Positions 8,865-16,882 of a DNA stretch of 64,000 nt are shown in pieces. The position numbers and the translations under genes were made by a program. The notes beneath the pieces were generated by a model. That model was not told the DNA's origin. It did no database searches and saw only the letters and a program-made list of their open reading frames with translations. Source of the stretch: JANXSF01 sp043745195 (GTDB lineage Bacteria; Acidobacteriota; Terriglobia; Bryobacterales; Bryobacteraceae); contig JAYTTF010000095.1 in NCBI GenBank assembly GCA_043745195.1, positions 1 through 64,000 on the forward strand, read 5' to 3'. Numbering within the stretch: the first letter of the stretch is position 1; each line of letters starts with the position of its first letter.

Positions 8865-9500
8865 TTAGCGGCTGGCCTCCACCAGTTGAGCGCCTGGAGG
8901 CAGTTTCATTTCATATACATCGGCAGTTTGGGGCTTGTTGCGTAGTTCGTTCTTAAACCGGAAATCCATCACCGAGGCATCCTGCCCAGTAACCGTCAAC
9001 TTACGGATCGCAAACAGCTCATCGACGACGAAAATCACTTCCCGGTAGGGCGATTTATCCAGATTCTTAGGCTGCGCTTTCACGTTCAAGCCCTCAGGAG
9101 TTTTCGAGTACTCAAACTTGTCGAAATCGCGGCTAAAGTCCAGTTTACCCAGAAGAAACGCCAGCGGAAGCCGTAGATCGTCGGCGTCCTTTAACTTCGA
9201 TTTCTCCACTTGAGCGGTGGAAGGTGAATAAAAGTAGAAAAATTTGGAGTCGCTCAAGAAGAATTTGCCCTCAGGCTTGGCATAATTCCACCGCATCCGG
9301 CCCGGCTTGCGTAGGTAGAGATGGCCGGTTTCGGTACGCTTAGGCTGCAACCCGATACCACCCCGATAGGTTTGCTCAAAATCTAACTCTAACGTAGCAA
9401 TGGAGTTATAGCGTTTTTCAATGCCGGAAAGGGTGGGGCGCAGCTCTTCGCAAAGCACCGGAAGGAGCACACAAATCGAGGTTATAAAGCAGCGCCACAC
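8865..9500 (-). CDS. lolA: LolA-like periplasmic lipoprotein carrier
   Basis: 211 residues with a short signal peptide (hydrophobic core about 5-17). The mature part matches the LolA fold: LELDFEQTYRGG near 38, GHLYLRKPGRMRWNY near 60, EGKFFLSDSKFFYFYSP near 77, PLAFLLGK near 110 and a terminal MDFRFKNE...FEMKLPP-type strand. LolA ferries outer-membrane lipoproteins through the periplasm. It is the first gene of the secretion operon and its stop abuts the gspF start, which suggests that export of a lipoprotein component (a secretin or pilotin) is co-regulated with the machine. No lolB is present in the window. Confidence 0.85.
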   Translation of the reverse strand: MWRCFITSICVLLPVLCEELRPTLSGIEKRYNSIATLELDFEQTYRGGIGLQPKRTETGHLYLRKPGRMRWNYAKPEGKFFLSDSKFFYFYSPSTAQVEKSKLKDADDLRLPLAFLLGKLDFSRDFDKFEYSKTPEGLNVKAQPKNLDKSPYREVIFVVDELFAIRKLTVTGQDASVMDFRFKNELRNKPQTADVYEMKLPPGAQLVEASR

Positions 9501-9501
9501 A

Positions 9502-9606
9502 ACAAGTTAGACGCGGAATAAGGCGAATTCGTTGAAGAGCTTGGTTAGAACATGTTGCCGTAGATATCCTTCAATGCTACCGTGCAACCGATGCTCTGCA
9601 ATTCCC
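9502..9606 (-). pseudogene. 3' fragment of a second Uma2-type gene
   Basis: The bases from the stop at 9545 upstream encode ELQSIGCTVALKDIYGNMF, differing at few positions from the C-terminus of the intact Uma2-type gene whose stop is at 10367. The 40 bases after the stop are also nearly identical between 9502-9541 and 10332-10366, apart from a 7-base insertion before the stop. The match fails beyond about 9606. This is a truncated duplicate, not a functional gene. It lies directly downstream of the Imm26-like gene. Confidence 0.85.
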
Positions 9607-9660
9607 TGAAGACGGTCCGACAATTAGGTGCAGTACTAATTATCTCTACTAAGGTGGAAA

Positions 9661-10164
9661 TTACGTTTGCTGTAGGAAATCTTTGGGTTTAAGTGAATCT
9701 GCCCACTTGTTTGGGCGTCCAGCAAAGTGGTCCCTCAATCGGTCTTCAATGTGGTTTGCAGACCAAATTGCAGCATTCTCCAAACCTTGGCATTCCGCAA
9801 GTGTTGCAGGCTTTTCCCGCCCATCCTGGTAAAGGAATAGACGTTTTGAAATCGGATCTCGCTTGTAGAAAATAGGCGCTGGCGTTGCCCCAGTTTCGAG
9901 GTGGCCAATTTTTGGCCAAGCACCTGAAGTGAACGGCGACTTAGACACCCAGACAATGAAAAGCACTTTGGCCGCAAGAACCTTCTCAATTGGTAGCAGC
10001 TTCTGCGATTGAAGGTCGAAGAATTCGGTTACAAGATGATCAAGATAGCGGCAGTATCCGTAGCCATTCCCAGAACCCAAAGGAACAGCGAATACATCTC
10101 CCTTCCTAAAGCGCAGGTTTCTAGTCTTTCCTCTTACTATCGTATTGATGTTAACTACCTCCAC
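9661..10164 (-). CDS. Imm26-like immunity family protein
   Basis: 167 residues from a GTG at 10164. The region RKGDVFAVPLGSGNGYGYCRYL near residues 20-40 fits the Imm26 family pattern of a GD-hydrophobic-AVPL turn followed by a glycine-rich YG strand; a later FIVWVSKSPF strand and the tryptophan-containing FTSGAWPKIGHL follow. Imm26 proteins neutralise polymorphic toxins, but no toxin gene is next to it, so it would be an orphan or acquired cargo. It sits between two fragments of a duplicated Uma2-type gene, so it probably arrived by recombination. Confidence is limited because the family assignment is by eye. Confidence 0.55.
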   Translation of the reverse strand: MEVVNINTIVRGKTRNLRFRKGDVFAVPLGSGNGYGYCRYLDHLVTEFFDLQSQKLLPIEKVLAAKVLFIVWVSKSPFTSGAWPKIGHLETGATPAPIFYKRDPISKRLFLYQDGREKPATLAECQGLENAAIWSANHIEDRLRDHFAGRPNKWADSLKPKDFLQQT

Positions 10165-10184
10165 CCCTCAGATGTCAGCAAAGT

Positions 10185-10325
10185 TCGATAGCAGGTAGCT
10201 TCGCTTCTTGACGCAGAGCACCCTCGCATCGGAGTTATACACTCTGCAGTTCCGTCCAGACAACTGATTTTCAAGCACAAAAATCAATCGTACGGCTGAA
10301 CGGGAATGCAGAAGAGAACCGCCCG
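10185..10325 (-). pseudogene. Internal fragment of a second Uma2-type gene
   Basis: These bases translate to VSGGSLLHSRSAVRLIFVLENQLSGR and on through VYNSDARVLC-KKRSYL, matching residues about 34-86 of the intact Uma2-type protein at 10367-10933 with scattered substitutions. On its upstream side the fragment joins, without its own N-terminus, the sequence that follows the intact copy. On its downstream side it breaks off after KKRSYL, shortly before the Imm26-like gene. Together with 9502-9606 it marks a decayed tandem copy. Confidence 0.85.
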
Positions 10326-10366
10326 ACACAACAAGTTAGACGCGGAATAAGGCGAATTCGTTGAAG

Positions 10367-10933
10367 TTAGAACATGCTGCCGTAGATATCCTTCAAAGCC
10401 GCAGTGCAACCGATGCTATGCAATTCAACAACAGCCTCAATTCCCTTGTGATCCGAGAGCAGCCAATTTCCAGCCGCCTGCCGCGTATATTGCTCAATCC
10501 AGACTTCGTCGGAATGAACCAGGAGGTAATCATTGAAGGAAGGAATTTCCCGATAGATTGCAAATTTCTTTCCATGGTCATAGTCAGCCGTTGATGGTGA
10601 CAATACCTCAACAATGATGTTCGGATTCACAAGAATGTCGTCCGTATCCTCAAGAGCCTCTTCCGCACCACAGACTACCGAAACATCCGGGTATAGGTAG
10701 CTTCGCTTCTTGGCGCAGAGGACCCGCGCATCGGAGTTATACACTCTGCAGTTTCGCCCGGACAACTGATTTTCAAGCACAACAATCAAACGTACAGCCA
10801 AACGCGAATTCCGAAGAGAACCGCCCGACATTGCATACATTTCCCCGTCCACATATTCGCTCTTATGTTCAGAGGCGCGGTCTGTGGCTAGGTAATCCTG
10901 TTCCGTGAGCCTTACTATTGGCTGGGTTGCCAT
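10367..10933 (-). CDS. Uma2 family (DUF820) putative endonuclease
   Basis: 188 residues from the ATG at 10933; the longer reading to 11053 adds an arginine-rich stretch with no family match. Family features in order are LTEQDYLA near 8, KSEYVDGEMYAMSGGS near 25-40, YPDVSVVCG near 87, NPNIIVEVLSPSTADYDHGKKFAIYREI near 103-130 and the closing IYGSMF. The D/E-V-E-K type residues of the PD-(D/E)XK fold are visible (PDVSV, IIVEVLS, DHGKKF). Uma2 genes are abundant and often multi-copy in cyanobacteria, Acidobacteria and Chloroflexi; their biological role is not settled. A broken second copy lies just downstream. Confidence 0.85.
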   Translation of the reverse strand: MATQPIVRLTEQDYLATDRASEHKSEYVDGEMYAMSGGSLRNSRLAVRLIVVLENQLSGRNCRVYNSDARVLCAKKRSYLYPDVSVVCGAEEALEDTDDILVNPNIIVEVLSPSTADYDHGKKFAIYREIPSFNDYLLVHSDEVWIEQYTRQAAGNWLLSDHKGIEAVVELHSIGCTAALKDIYGSMF

Positions 10934-10988
10934 TTCCCTATTATGACTCTGAAATGCGGACGCCGCCTGTTGAAGGCAGCCTGAATCC

Positions 10989-12098
10989 TCACCCCATAGC
11001 CCGCTTGAACCGCGCGGCGATCTCCTCCGCCGGTACCCGATTCCACGTCTCATTCACCTGCAGCACCAGTCTATCCCCCACCGGAACATTCGCCACTATC
11101 CCCGACTGTTCCAGCCTCCCCTGATACACCGGCGCATTCACATTCCCCACCTTCACACGGAAAATGTTGGTCCCATTCTCCACCCGTTCAATGTCGAAAT
11201 TGGAATCCTTCGCCAATATCGCAATCGCCCGTTCCGCATTCTCAACTGCGGCCCGCATGCGCTTATCAAATCCGTCGGCGAAGCTCAGCGACACTGCCGC
11301 AAACGGCCATGCGTGCGGCAATCCCCCGCCAAACATCCGCCGTGTATGATACATGCCATCCAGCAGCGCCTTCGGCCCAGCTAAGATTGCCCCGCTGGCC
11401 GCGTTGAAATACTTGTACATCGAAACATAAACGGTATCGAACAAAGCCGTATACTCTTTCACCGGTCGTCCCGTGTAGGCGCATTCAATCAATAACCGGG
11501 CACCGTCTAAATGAAGTCCAACGCGCCGTTCCCGCGCCCACGCTGCAATCTTCTTCATCTCGTCAAAATCGAAACGCTGTCCTTGCTTCCTCCGTACGGG
11601 CGTCTCAATCTGAATCGCACCCACGGGCGAGGCAACGCGCCCCATCATCGCATCGCTCGACGCGCGCTCCACGTCTGCCAAAGTGAATGTGGCTTTTCCT
11701 GATGCTAACGGAATCAGCGTTAATCCGCTCAGCGTTTGCGAACAATCCCCGCAATCGTTATAGAGGTGGCTATCGCCCTGCACCAGCACCCGACGCTTAT
11801 TCCCCGCAAGTACTCTTACTGCCAACTGATTTGCAAGCGTTCCCGTAGGCAGCCAGATTGCCGCTTCCTTGCCAAGCATCTGCGCCATTTTCGCTTCCAG
11901 CTTTTCCACCACGCCGCCAAGCGAATACTCGTCTGGAACCACTGCGTTCGCTGTTGTTAATCGCGTCAGAAGTTGCGCGTACTCAGCGGGTGTATGCGGA
12001 ATGCCGTCGCCGTATGCGAACACAAGCCGATCAGGAATAGCAGTTGGTAACTGCGCAGCAGCAGCCAGCGGCGCAGCAAGGAAATTTCGTCGATGCAT
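10989..12098 (-). CDS. Threonine aldolase family PLP enzyme with Tat-like signal
   Basis: 369 residues. The first 20 are MHRRNFLAAPLAAAAQLP, a twin-arginine-type signal followed by a short hydrophobic stretch. The rest matches low-specificity L-threonine aldolase and beta-eliminating lyases: a PDEYSLGGVVEKLEAKMAQMLGKEAA region near 55-80, WLPTGTLANQLAVR near 82, QGDSHLYND near 105, HLDGARL near 192 (the Asp that binds the PLP ring nitrogen) and YVSMYKYFNAASGAIL near 215 with the Schiff-base Lys. Threonine aldolases are normally cytosolic; export with bound PLP by Tat would be chemically consistent. It starts 3 bases after the M16 peptidase gene, so the two are cotranscribed. Confidence 0.82.
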   Translation of the reverse strand: MHRRNFLAAPLAAAAQLPTAIPDRLVFAYGDGIPHTPAEYAQLLTRLTTANAVVPDEYSLGGVVEKLEAKMAQMLGKEAAIWLPTGTLANQLAVRVLAGNKRRVLVQGDSHLYNDCGDCSQTLSGLTLIPLASGKATFTLADVERASSDAMMGRVASPVGAIQIETPVRRKQGQRFDFDEMKKIAAWARERRVGLHLDGARLLIECAYTGRPVKEYTALFDTVYVSMYKYFNAASGAILAGPKALLDGMYHTRRMFGGGLPHAWPFAAVSLSFADGFDKRMRAAVENAERAIAILAKDSNFDIERVENGTNIFRVKVGNVNAPVYQGRLEQSGIVANVPVGDRLVLQVNETWNRVPAEEIAARFKRAMG

Positions 12099-12101
12099 GG
12101 T

Positions 12102-14918
12102 TCAATAAGCCCCGGCTTTCGCAAAGTCTCCAGCTTTCACAATCGTCAATGCAGCCGGATCCAAATATCGCCGCATCGCCGCATTCACCTGCTCCAATGT
12201 CAGCGCCTGAACCTTGGCATCCATCTGAACATCCCATGCCATGGTCCGCCCCAATGCTTCGTGATTTGCCAGCGTCCGCAGCAATCCCTGCTCCTGCGAA
12301 CGGGCCACCGCACGCTGGTCTTTGTACTTCTTCTTTGCCCCAACCAATTCGTCTTCTGTAAACCCGCCCTTCAGTGTTTTCTGCAGTTCGTCTTTGAAAC
12401 TTGCTTCCACTTTCGGTGTGTTCTGCGGCGCGGAAATTGCCGATGCGGTCCACGCTGCGCCGTCCCCTTTGGATGGTACAGAAAGCCGCGAACTAACTCC
12501 ATAGCTGAGTCCTTCTAAATTCCGAATTCGATTCGGCATGCGCGAACCTAGGTCACTTCCAAAAATTTGGTTGGCAATCATCAGGGCAGGGTAGTCAGCA
12601 TCTTCATCGGATAGTTTCAACCGCAGACCAGCCTCAAAAGTAGCGTTCTGTTTATCTGGAGTTTCAATTTTCACGTTCGCCGGTTCCGTCCTTTTGTAGA
12701 CCGAAGTCAGGCGTTGATACGGCTTGCCGTCCCAACCCTTCAGCAATGCTGCAATTGTCTTTTGAACTTCAGCAGCATCGAATTGCCCAGTCACAACCAG
12801 TTCCCCATTCGCCGCTCCGTAGAAATCGGCGTGGAATTTACGGACGTCTTCAATGGTCACCTTGCGCAACGTCGCAATGGATTCATCAATCGTTTCCACA
12901 TAGCGCACGTCGCCCTTGGCATAAGCATTCAAGCGGCGTGAAAACTCCAGTGCCGCAAGTGACGCCGGCTCACTGCGCCCTGCCTCAATTCCCGCAATGC
13001 GCTGTGTCCGCACTTGTTCGAATTCAGATTCCGCAAACGCCGGTTCGCGCAGCAACTCCACTGCCAATTTCAATGCGCCTGCCAAGTTTTCCCGAGTCGT
13101 CTCAATCGATGCCGCAGCCCCCGATGCATCACTGGCCACCTGCGGTCCACCCCCTCGACGACCTCCGCCAAATCCACCGCCACCACCGCCCGAAGCCGTG
13201 ACGCGCGCCTTCAAGCGGTCCATCTCATCCGAAATTTGTTGCCTTGATTTCGTCTTTGTCCCGCGCATCAGCAAACTGCCCGCAAGTTGCGCCACCGCCG
13301 CTTTACCCATCAAAGATTCCTGGCTTCCAAAGTGCAAATCAAGCGTGGCTGAAACTGTCCCGCCGCGAGTTTGCCGCGGCAGCAAAACCACTTTCAACCC
13401 GCCGGGCAGCTTAGTCCGCACCACGCGAGCTTCAACCGCAGTAGGAGTTGGATCAAACGATTCGCCTTCGGACATCGCCTGGCCGCCCTTATAATCCTTA
13501 AACAACTTTTCCAAATCGGGCGCCACCGCAATCTCCGCACGTTCCGGTTTTGCCGTTGGAATAAACTCCCCAACCGTACGGTTCGATTCTACAAAGTAAG
13601 TCTTCGCCACCCTCACCACATCTTCCGGAGTAACTTCCTTCACGCGATCGCGATTCAGAAACATCAACCGCCAATCCCCCATGGAAGCCCATTCACTCAG
13701 TTGCAGCGCCACGCCTTGGGAATTGGCCATCTGCATTTCCATACCTCGCAGCATGCGCGTTTTCACACGGTCCACTTCTTCCTTCGTAGGAGGCTCTTTC
13801 ACAATGCCATCCAATGTTTGAAGCATTACCTCACGCACTTCTTTCAGGGATTGGTCTTTGGTGAGTTGCGCCGAAAGAGCAGCCAAACTGGGATCGTGCA
13901 ATTGCTGGGAAGACATGCGGGCAGACACAGCCTTTTTGTTATCCACCAGGGCCTTGGTTAATCTACCCAGACCACCACCTGCACCGCCGCCCCCACGACC
14001 GCCCCCACCGCTCATCACGCCCGCTAAAATTTCCAGCGCCGCCGAATCAGGATGCGCCGCCGCTGGCGTGTGGTACGCCATAATCACTTCCTGGCTATCG
14101 CCAACACGCCGCAATGCTACGTACCGTTCGCCGTCCTGCGCCGGTTCGGTTGTATAGGTTTGGTCAAGCTTACGCGCGGGCTTGGGAAGGGCACCTAATG
14201 TTTCGGCAATTTGAGCTACTGCAACCGATTCAGTAACCTGGCCGGCAACCACTACAACAGCATTGTCTGGCTGGTAGTACTTGCGGTAAAAGGCAGCCAG
14301 CTTGTCGATGGGCACATTTTCCAAGTCCGCCTTGGACCCAATTGTAGACTTGCCATAGTTATGCCACAGGAAAGCAGTTGCTTCCACGCGTTCCTGCAAA
14401 ACACGCGCCGGACTATTTTCGCCACGTTCAAATTCGTTACGCACAACAGTCATCTCGGTGTCCAGAATTGCCTTCTCCATTTTGGAATTCACCATCCGGT
14501 CAGCTTCCAGCGAAAGCGCCCAACGGAGGTTCTCCGTGGATGCGGTGAACGTTTCAAAGTAGTTGGTTCGATCCGACGACGTGCTGCCATTCCAACTGGC
14601 CCCATGTCCTGTGATTTCTTTCTTAATATCACGGCCGTTGGTGGTTTGCATAAACAGCAGATGCTCCAACAGATGGGCCATCCCCGTTTCGCCATACCCT
14701 TCATGACGCGAACCCACAAGGTAGGTTACGTTCACAGTAATCTTTGGGTTCGATGGGTCAGGGAACACCAATGCCTTAAGGCCGTTGGGGAAACTATATT
14801 CAGTGATGCCTTCCACTGATGCTAATTTCTTCACGCCTGCGGGAAGCGTTTGGGTGTAAGTGGGGCCAGCAAGAAGCGACAAGGCAAAAGCGGCGGCGGA
14901 CAGTCTGGAAAATTGCAT
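12102..14918 (-). CDS. Two-repeat M16 family zinc metallopeptidase, secreted
   Basis: 938 residues from the ATG at 14918 (a longer reading to 14978 lacks support), beginning with a signal peptide that ends near TYTQ. The first half has the active HxxEH site (HLLEHLLF near 85) with the downstream Glu of the zinc site in the RNEFERGENSPARVLQERV region. The second M16 half, from about 530, has no HxxEH (GKAAVAQLAGSLL instead), as is normal for the inactive clamshell half. Two glycine-rich insertions are unusual: one in the first half near 305-320 and one in the second half near 580-595, the latter Gly/Arg rich. It probably degrades peptides in the periplasm or outside the cell. Confidence 0.92.
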   Translation of the reverse strand: MQFSRLSAAAFALSLLAGPTYTQTLPAGVKKLASVEGITEYSFPNGLKALVFPDPSNPKITVNVTYLVGSRHEGYGETGMAHLLEHLLFMQTTNGRDIKKEITGHGASWNGSTSSDRTNYFETFTASTENLRWALSLEADRMVNSKMEKAILDTEMTVVRNEFERGENSPARVLQERVEATAFLWHNYGKSTIGSKADLENVPIDKLAAFYRKYYQPDNAVVVVAGQVTESVAVAQIAETLGALPKPARKLDQTYTTEPAQDGERYVALRRVGDSQEVIMAYHTPAAAHPDSAALEILAGVMSGGGGRGGGGAGGGLGRLTKALVDNKKAVSARMSSQQLHDPSLAALSAQLTKDQSLKEVREVMLQTLDGIVKEPPTKEEVDRVKTRMLRGMEMQMANSQGVALQLSEWASMGDWRLMFLNRDRVKEVTPEDVVRVAKTYFVESNRTVGEFIPTAKPERAEIAVAPDLEKLFKDYKGGQAMSEGESFDPTPTAVEARVVRTKLPGGLKVVLLPRQTRGGTVSATLDLHFGSQESLMGKAAVAQLAGSLLMRGTKTKSRQQISDEMDRLKARVTASGGGGGGFGGGRRGGGPQVASDASGAAASIETTRENLAGALKLAVELLREPAFAESEFEQVRTQRIAGIEAGRSEPASLAALEFSRRLNAYAKGDVRYVETIDESIATLRKVTIEDVRKFHADFYGAANGELVVTGQFDAAEVQKTIAALLKGWDGKPYQRLTSVYKRTEPANVKIETPDKQNATFEAGLRLKLSDEDADYPALMIANQIFGSDLGSRMPNRIRNLEGLSYGVSSRLSVPSKGDGAAWTASAISAPQNTPKVEASFKDELQKTLKGGFTEDELVGAKKKYKDQRAVARSQEQGLLRTLANHEALGRTMAWDVQMDAKVQALTLEQVNAAMRRYLDPAALTIVKAGDFAKAGAY

Positions 14919-15491
14919 AGACTCCGGTTCCTTTGGTAACAAAACTCGCTGAAGCAGCGGATTTTGTGAGTATAGCAATGTTACAAAGGCTGTCTTGATA
15001 GGAATGCTCAGGTCGGCAAAACGGGGACTGCCTTCGAATTTCCGCGCGTCGAAAATTGCCGTCCTCGGTTTGCCAGCGGACTACGTTCCCTTGGCAAAAA
15101 GAGTACATTCAACCAAGCGAAAAAAGCCGAATTCTTCAATTCCCGGCAATCCGAAAAAAGACGGTCACGCCACTCCTTCACCTCAATCTGCCCTCATTTC
15201 AGTGTCTTGGAAAAAACAGGCAGCTGGTGTTCTAAAGACCTATGAGACTCTCTACACAGGAAGACAAATTGCTGGCCAGCAACTTCTCAAAAATCTAGTC
15301 CTCGAGGGTGATTAAACTCTTCTGGCGTTCTGAATGGAATCTGAATCCCAAACACGATTGAGCACCGTGAATGGGAGCTGTAAAAAGCAGGCTGTTGAGT
15401 AGGCAGCCCAGAAGATGAAACCAGGAACGCCAGTTGAAAAAATTGCAATTTTCCGTTCGCGATGCCTTATTGCGCCTGCTCGCTAACGCCT
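14919..15491. other. 573-base gap with no convincing gene
   Basis: Between the M16 gene and the DUF1552 gene both strands show only short readings. One plus-strand reading, 14995-15315, codes for a lysine/proline-rich peptide without recognisable motifs. A 9-base inverted repeat, CTGGCGTTC at 15322-15330 and GAACGCCAG at 15425-15433, flanks about 95 bases with no coding content. The M16 gene's own upstream signals (AAGGAA and CGGAG before the ATG at 14918) lie here. I see no tRNA or repeat array. Confidence 0.5.
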
Positions 15492-16850
15492 CTAAGAAAG
15501 CCCTTTCAGCACTCCTGTACTGTCACCGAACGACTGCTCTTTCACACCCATACGATGCAACATCGCCAAGTGCAAATTGCACAGCGGCGTTTTCACATCA
15601 GCCCTCACCCGGCGCCCCGGACGCAATGTGCCCTTGCCTCGCCCGGCCAATAAAATCGGCAAATTTTCAGAGTTGTGGCTGTTCCCGTCCTTCAGTGACG
15701 CACCAAACAGAATCATGGAATTGTCCAGCAGCGATGTGCCGCCTTCATCCAGTGTCTTCATCCGGTTTAGGAAGTAGGCCAACTGCTCTGTGTGCCAATT
15801 GATGATTTTTTCATATTGTTCGCGCTGGCTGACAATGTTGCGATGGTGCGAAATACCATGGAAATTGCCCTTCACTCCAGGCAAAAATCCATAGTCCTGC
15901 GAACTCTGCGCATCACCAAACATGAACGTTGCAATCCGTGTATTATCGGTCCAGAAAGCCAGAATTAAAAGGTCCAACATTAAACGCACATGTTGCGCGT
16001 GGGTATCGGGAACACCAGGCGCGGGCCGCTCCATTGGAAATTTTCCCTGGTTGATCCAGCGCTTTTGCGGACGCATCGCAGCTTCCAATCGCCGCTCCAC
16101 AGAACGAACCGATTCAAAGTATTCGTCCAACCGCGCCTGATCCCCAGCACTTCCTTTCTTCCGCAAGGACCGCGCCTGTTCCTGAACAATATCAAGGACG
16201 CTGGTATCATCGCGTTGCAGCGATTCCAGTAACGACCGGTTCTGTGGATCACGGCCTGAAATCACTTTGGCTTGGTTATTCCGGAATAAACGATCAAACG
16301 CCAATTGCGGGATGATCTCTTTTGGCACCGGCGTATGCGGATCGGCCCATGAGAGGAACGAACCCAATGCGCGCGGAAATCCGCCGCCCGCCGTATCAAT
16401 ACCAGTTCGCGGCGTGTCGATCCCCAACTCAAAGGTCGGCAATGGAGTGCTGATCTCCATTTTCTGCGCAGCGAATTGATCCACCGTAGTTCCGCCGGAA
16501 TCAAGATCGCCACCAACCGTTCGTTCCACAAATCCGCCCGATAGCCAGGCAGGCACTTTGGGCCAATGTCCATTGCGGCCTAACGTGTTTTTGTGCCACA
16601 AGTTTTCCAGCAGCAGAAAGTCGTTCTTCAAGCCTTCCAACGGCTTCAAGTGTGGAGTAATTTCGTAATCTTCGCCGTCGCCCGCCGGAGTCCAATAATC
16701 GGGCCGCACACCATTTGGCATGAACATGCACGCCATGCGAAGTGGCGGTTCACTCAGATTTTCCGCACCAAATGAAACGGATTCCAGCCACGGCAATGCC
16801 AGGGTTGCCCCTGCACCGCGCAAAAATGTTCTACGGGAAACTCTTGCCAT
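15492..16850 (-). CDS. DUF1552 domain protein, Tat-exported
   Basis: 452 residues opening with SRRTFLRGAGATLALPWLES, a clear twin-arginine signal. The body matches DUF1552: ACMFMPNGVRPDYWTP near 40, LENLWHKN near 82, NGHWPKVPAWLSG near 95, TVDQFAAQK near 122, FGDAQSSQDY near 310, GISHHRN near 328 and a C-terminal NLPILLAGRGKGTLRPGRR. These proteins are alkaline-phosphatase-superfamily-like relatives of DUF1501 and are typically encoded next to a DUF1592/DUF1588 cytochrome, as here (32 bases from the upstream gene). Function is unknown; a role with the paired cytochrome in carbohydrate or polymer degradation is often proposed. Confidence 0.9.
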   Translation of the reverse strand: MARVSRRTFLRGAGATLALPWLESVSFGAENLSEPPLRMACMFMPNGVRPDYWTPAGDGEDYEITPHLKPLEGLKNDFLLLENLWHKNTLGRNGHWPKVPAWLSGGFVERTVGGDLDSGGTTVDQFAAQKMEISTPLPTFELGIDTPRTGIDTAGGGFPRALGSFLSWADPHTPVPKEIIPQLAFDRLFRNNQAKVISGRDPQNRSLLESLQRDDTSVLDIVQEQARSLRKKGSAGDQARLDEYFESVRSVERRLEAAMRPQKRWINQGKFPMERPAPGVPDTHAQHVRLMLDLLILAFWTDNTRIATFMFGDAQSSQDYGFLPGVKGNFHGISHHRNIVSQREQYEKIINWHTEQLAYFLNRMKTLDEGGTSLLDNSMILFGASLKDGNSHNSENLPILLAGRGKGTLRPGRRVRADVKTPLCNLHLAMLHRMGVKEQSFGDSTGVLKGLS

Positions 16851-16882
16851 AACCGGAATTCTCCTGCCTCATCCTATCAAAT

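Noticed and set aside
10933..11053. Longer N-terminal reading of the Uma2-type gene
   Set aside because: The extra 40 residues are arginine-rich and match no family; the ATG at 10933 starts just before the first conserved motif.
12997..13494. Plus-strand 165-residue ORF opposite the M16 gene
   Set aside because: It is antisense to the glycine-rich and conserved M16 coding region and shows no motif; the M16 protein explains the sequence.
14995..15315. 106-residue plus-strand ORF in the gap after the M16 gene
   Set aside because: No family resemblance, no clear ribosome site, and a Lys/Pro-rich composition typical of random readings.
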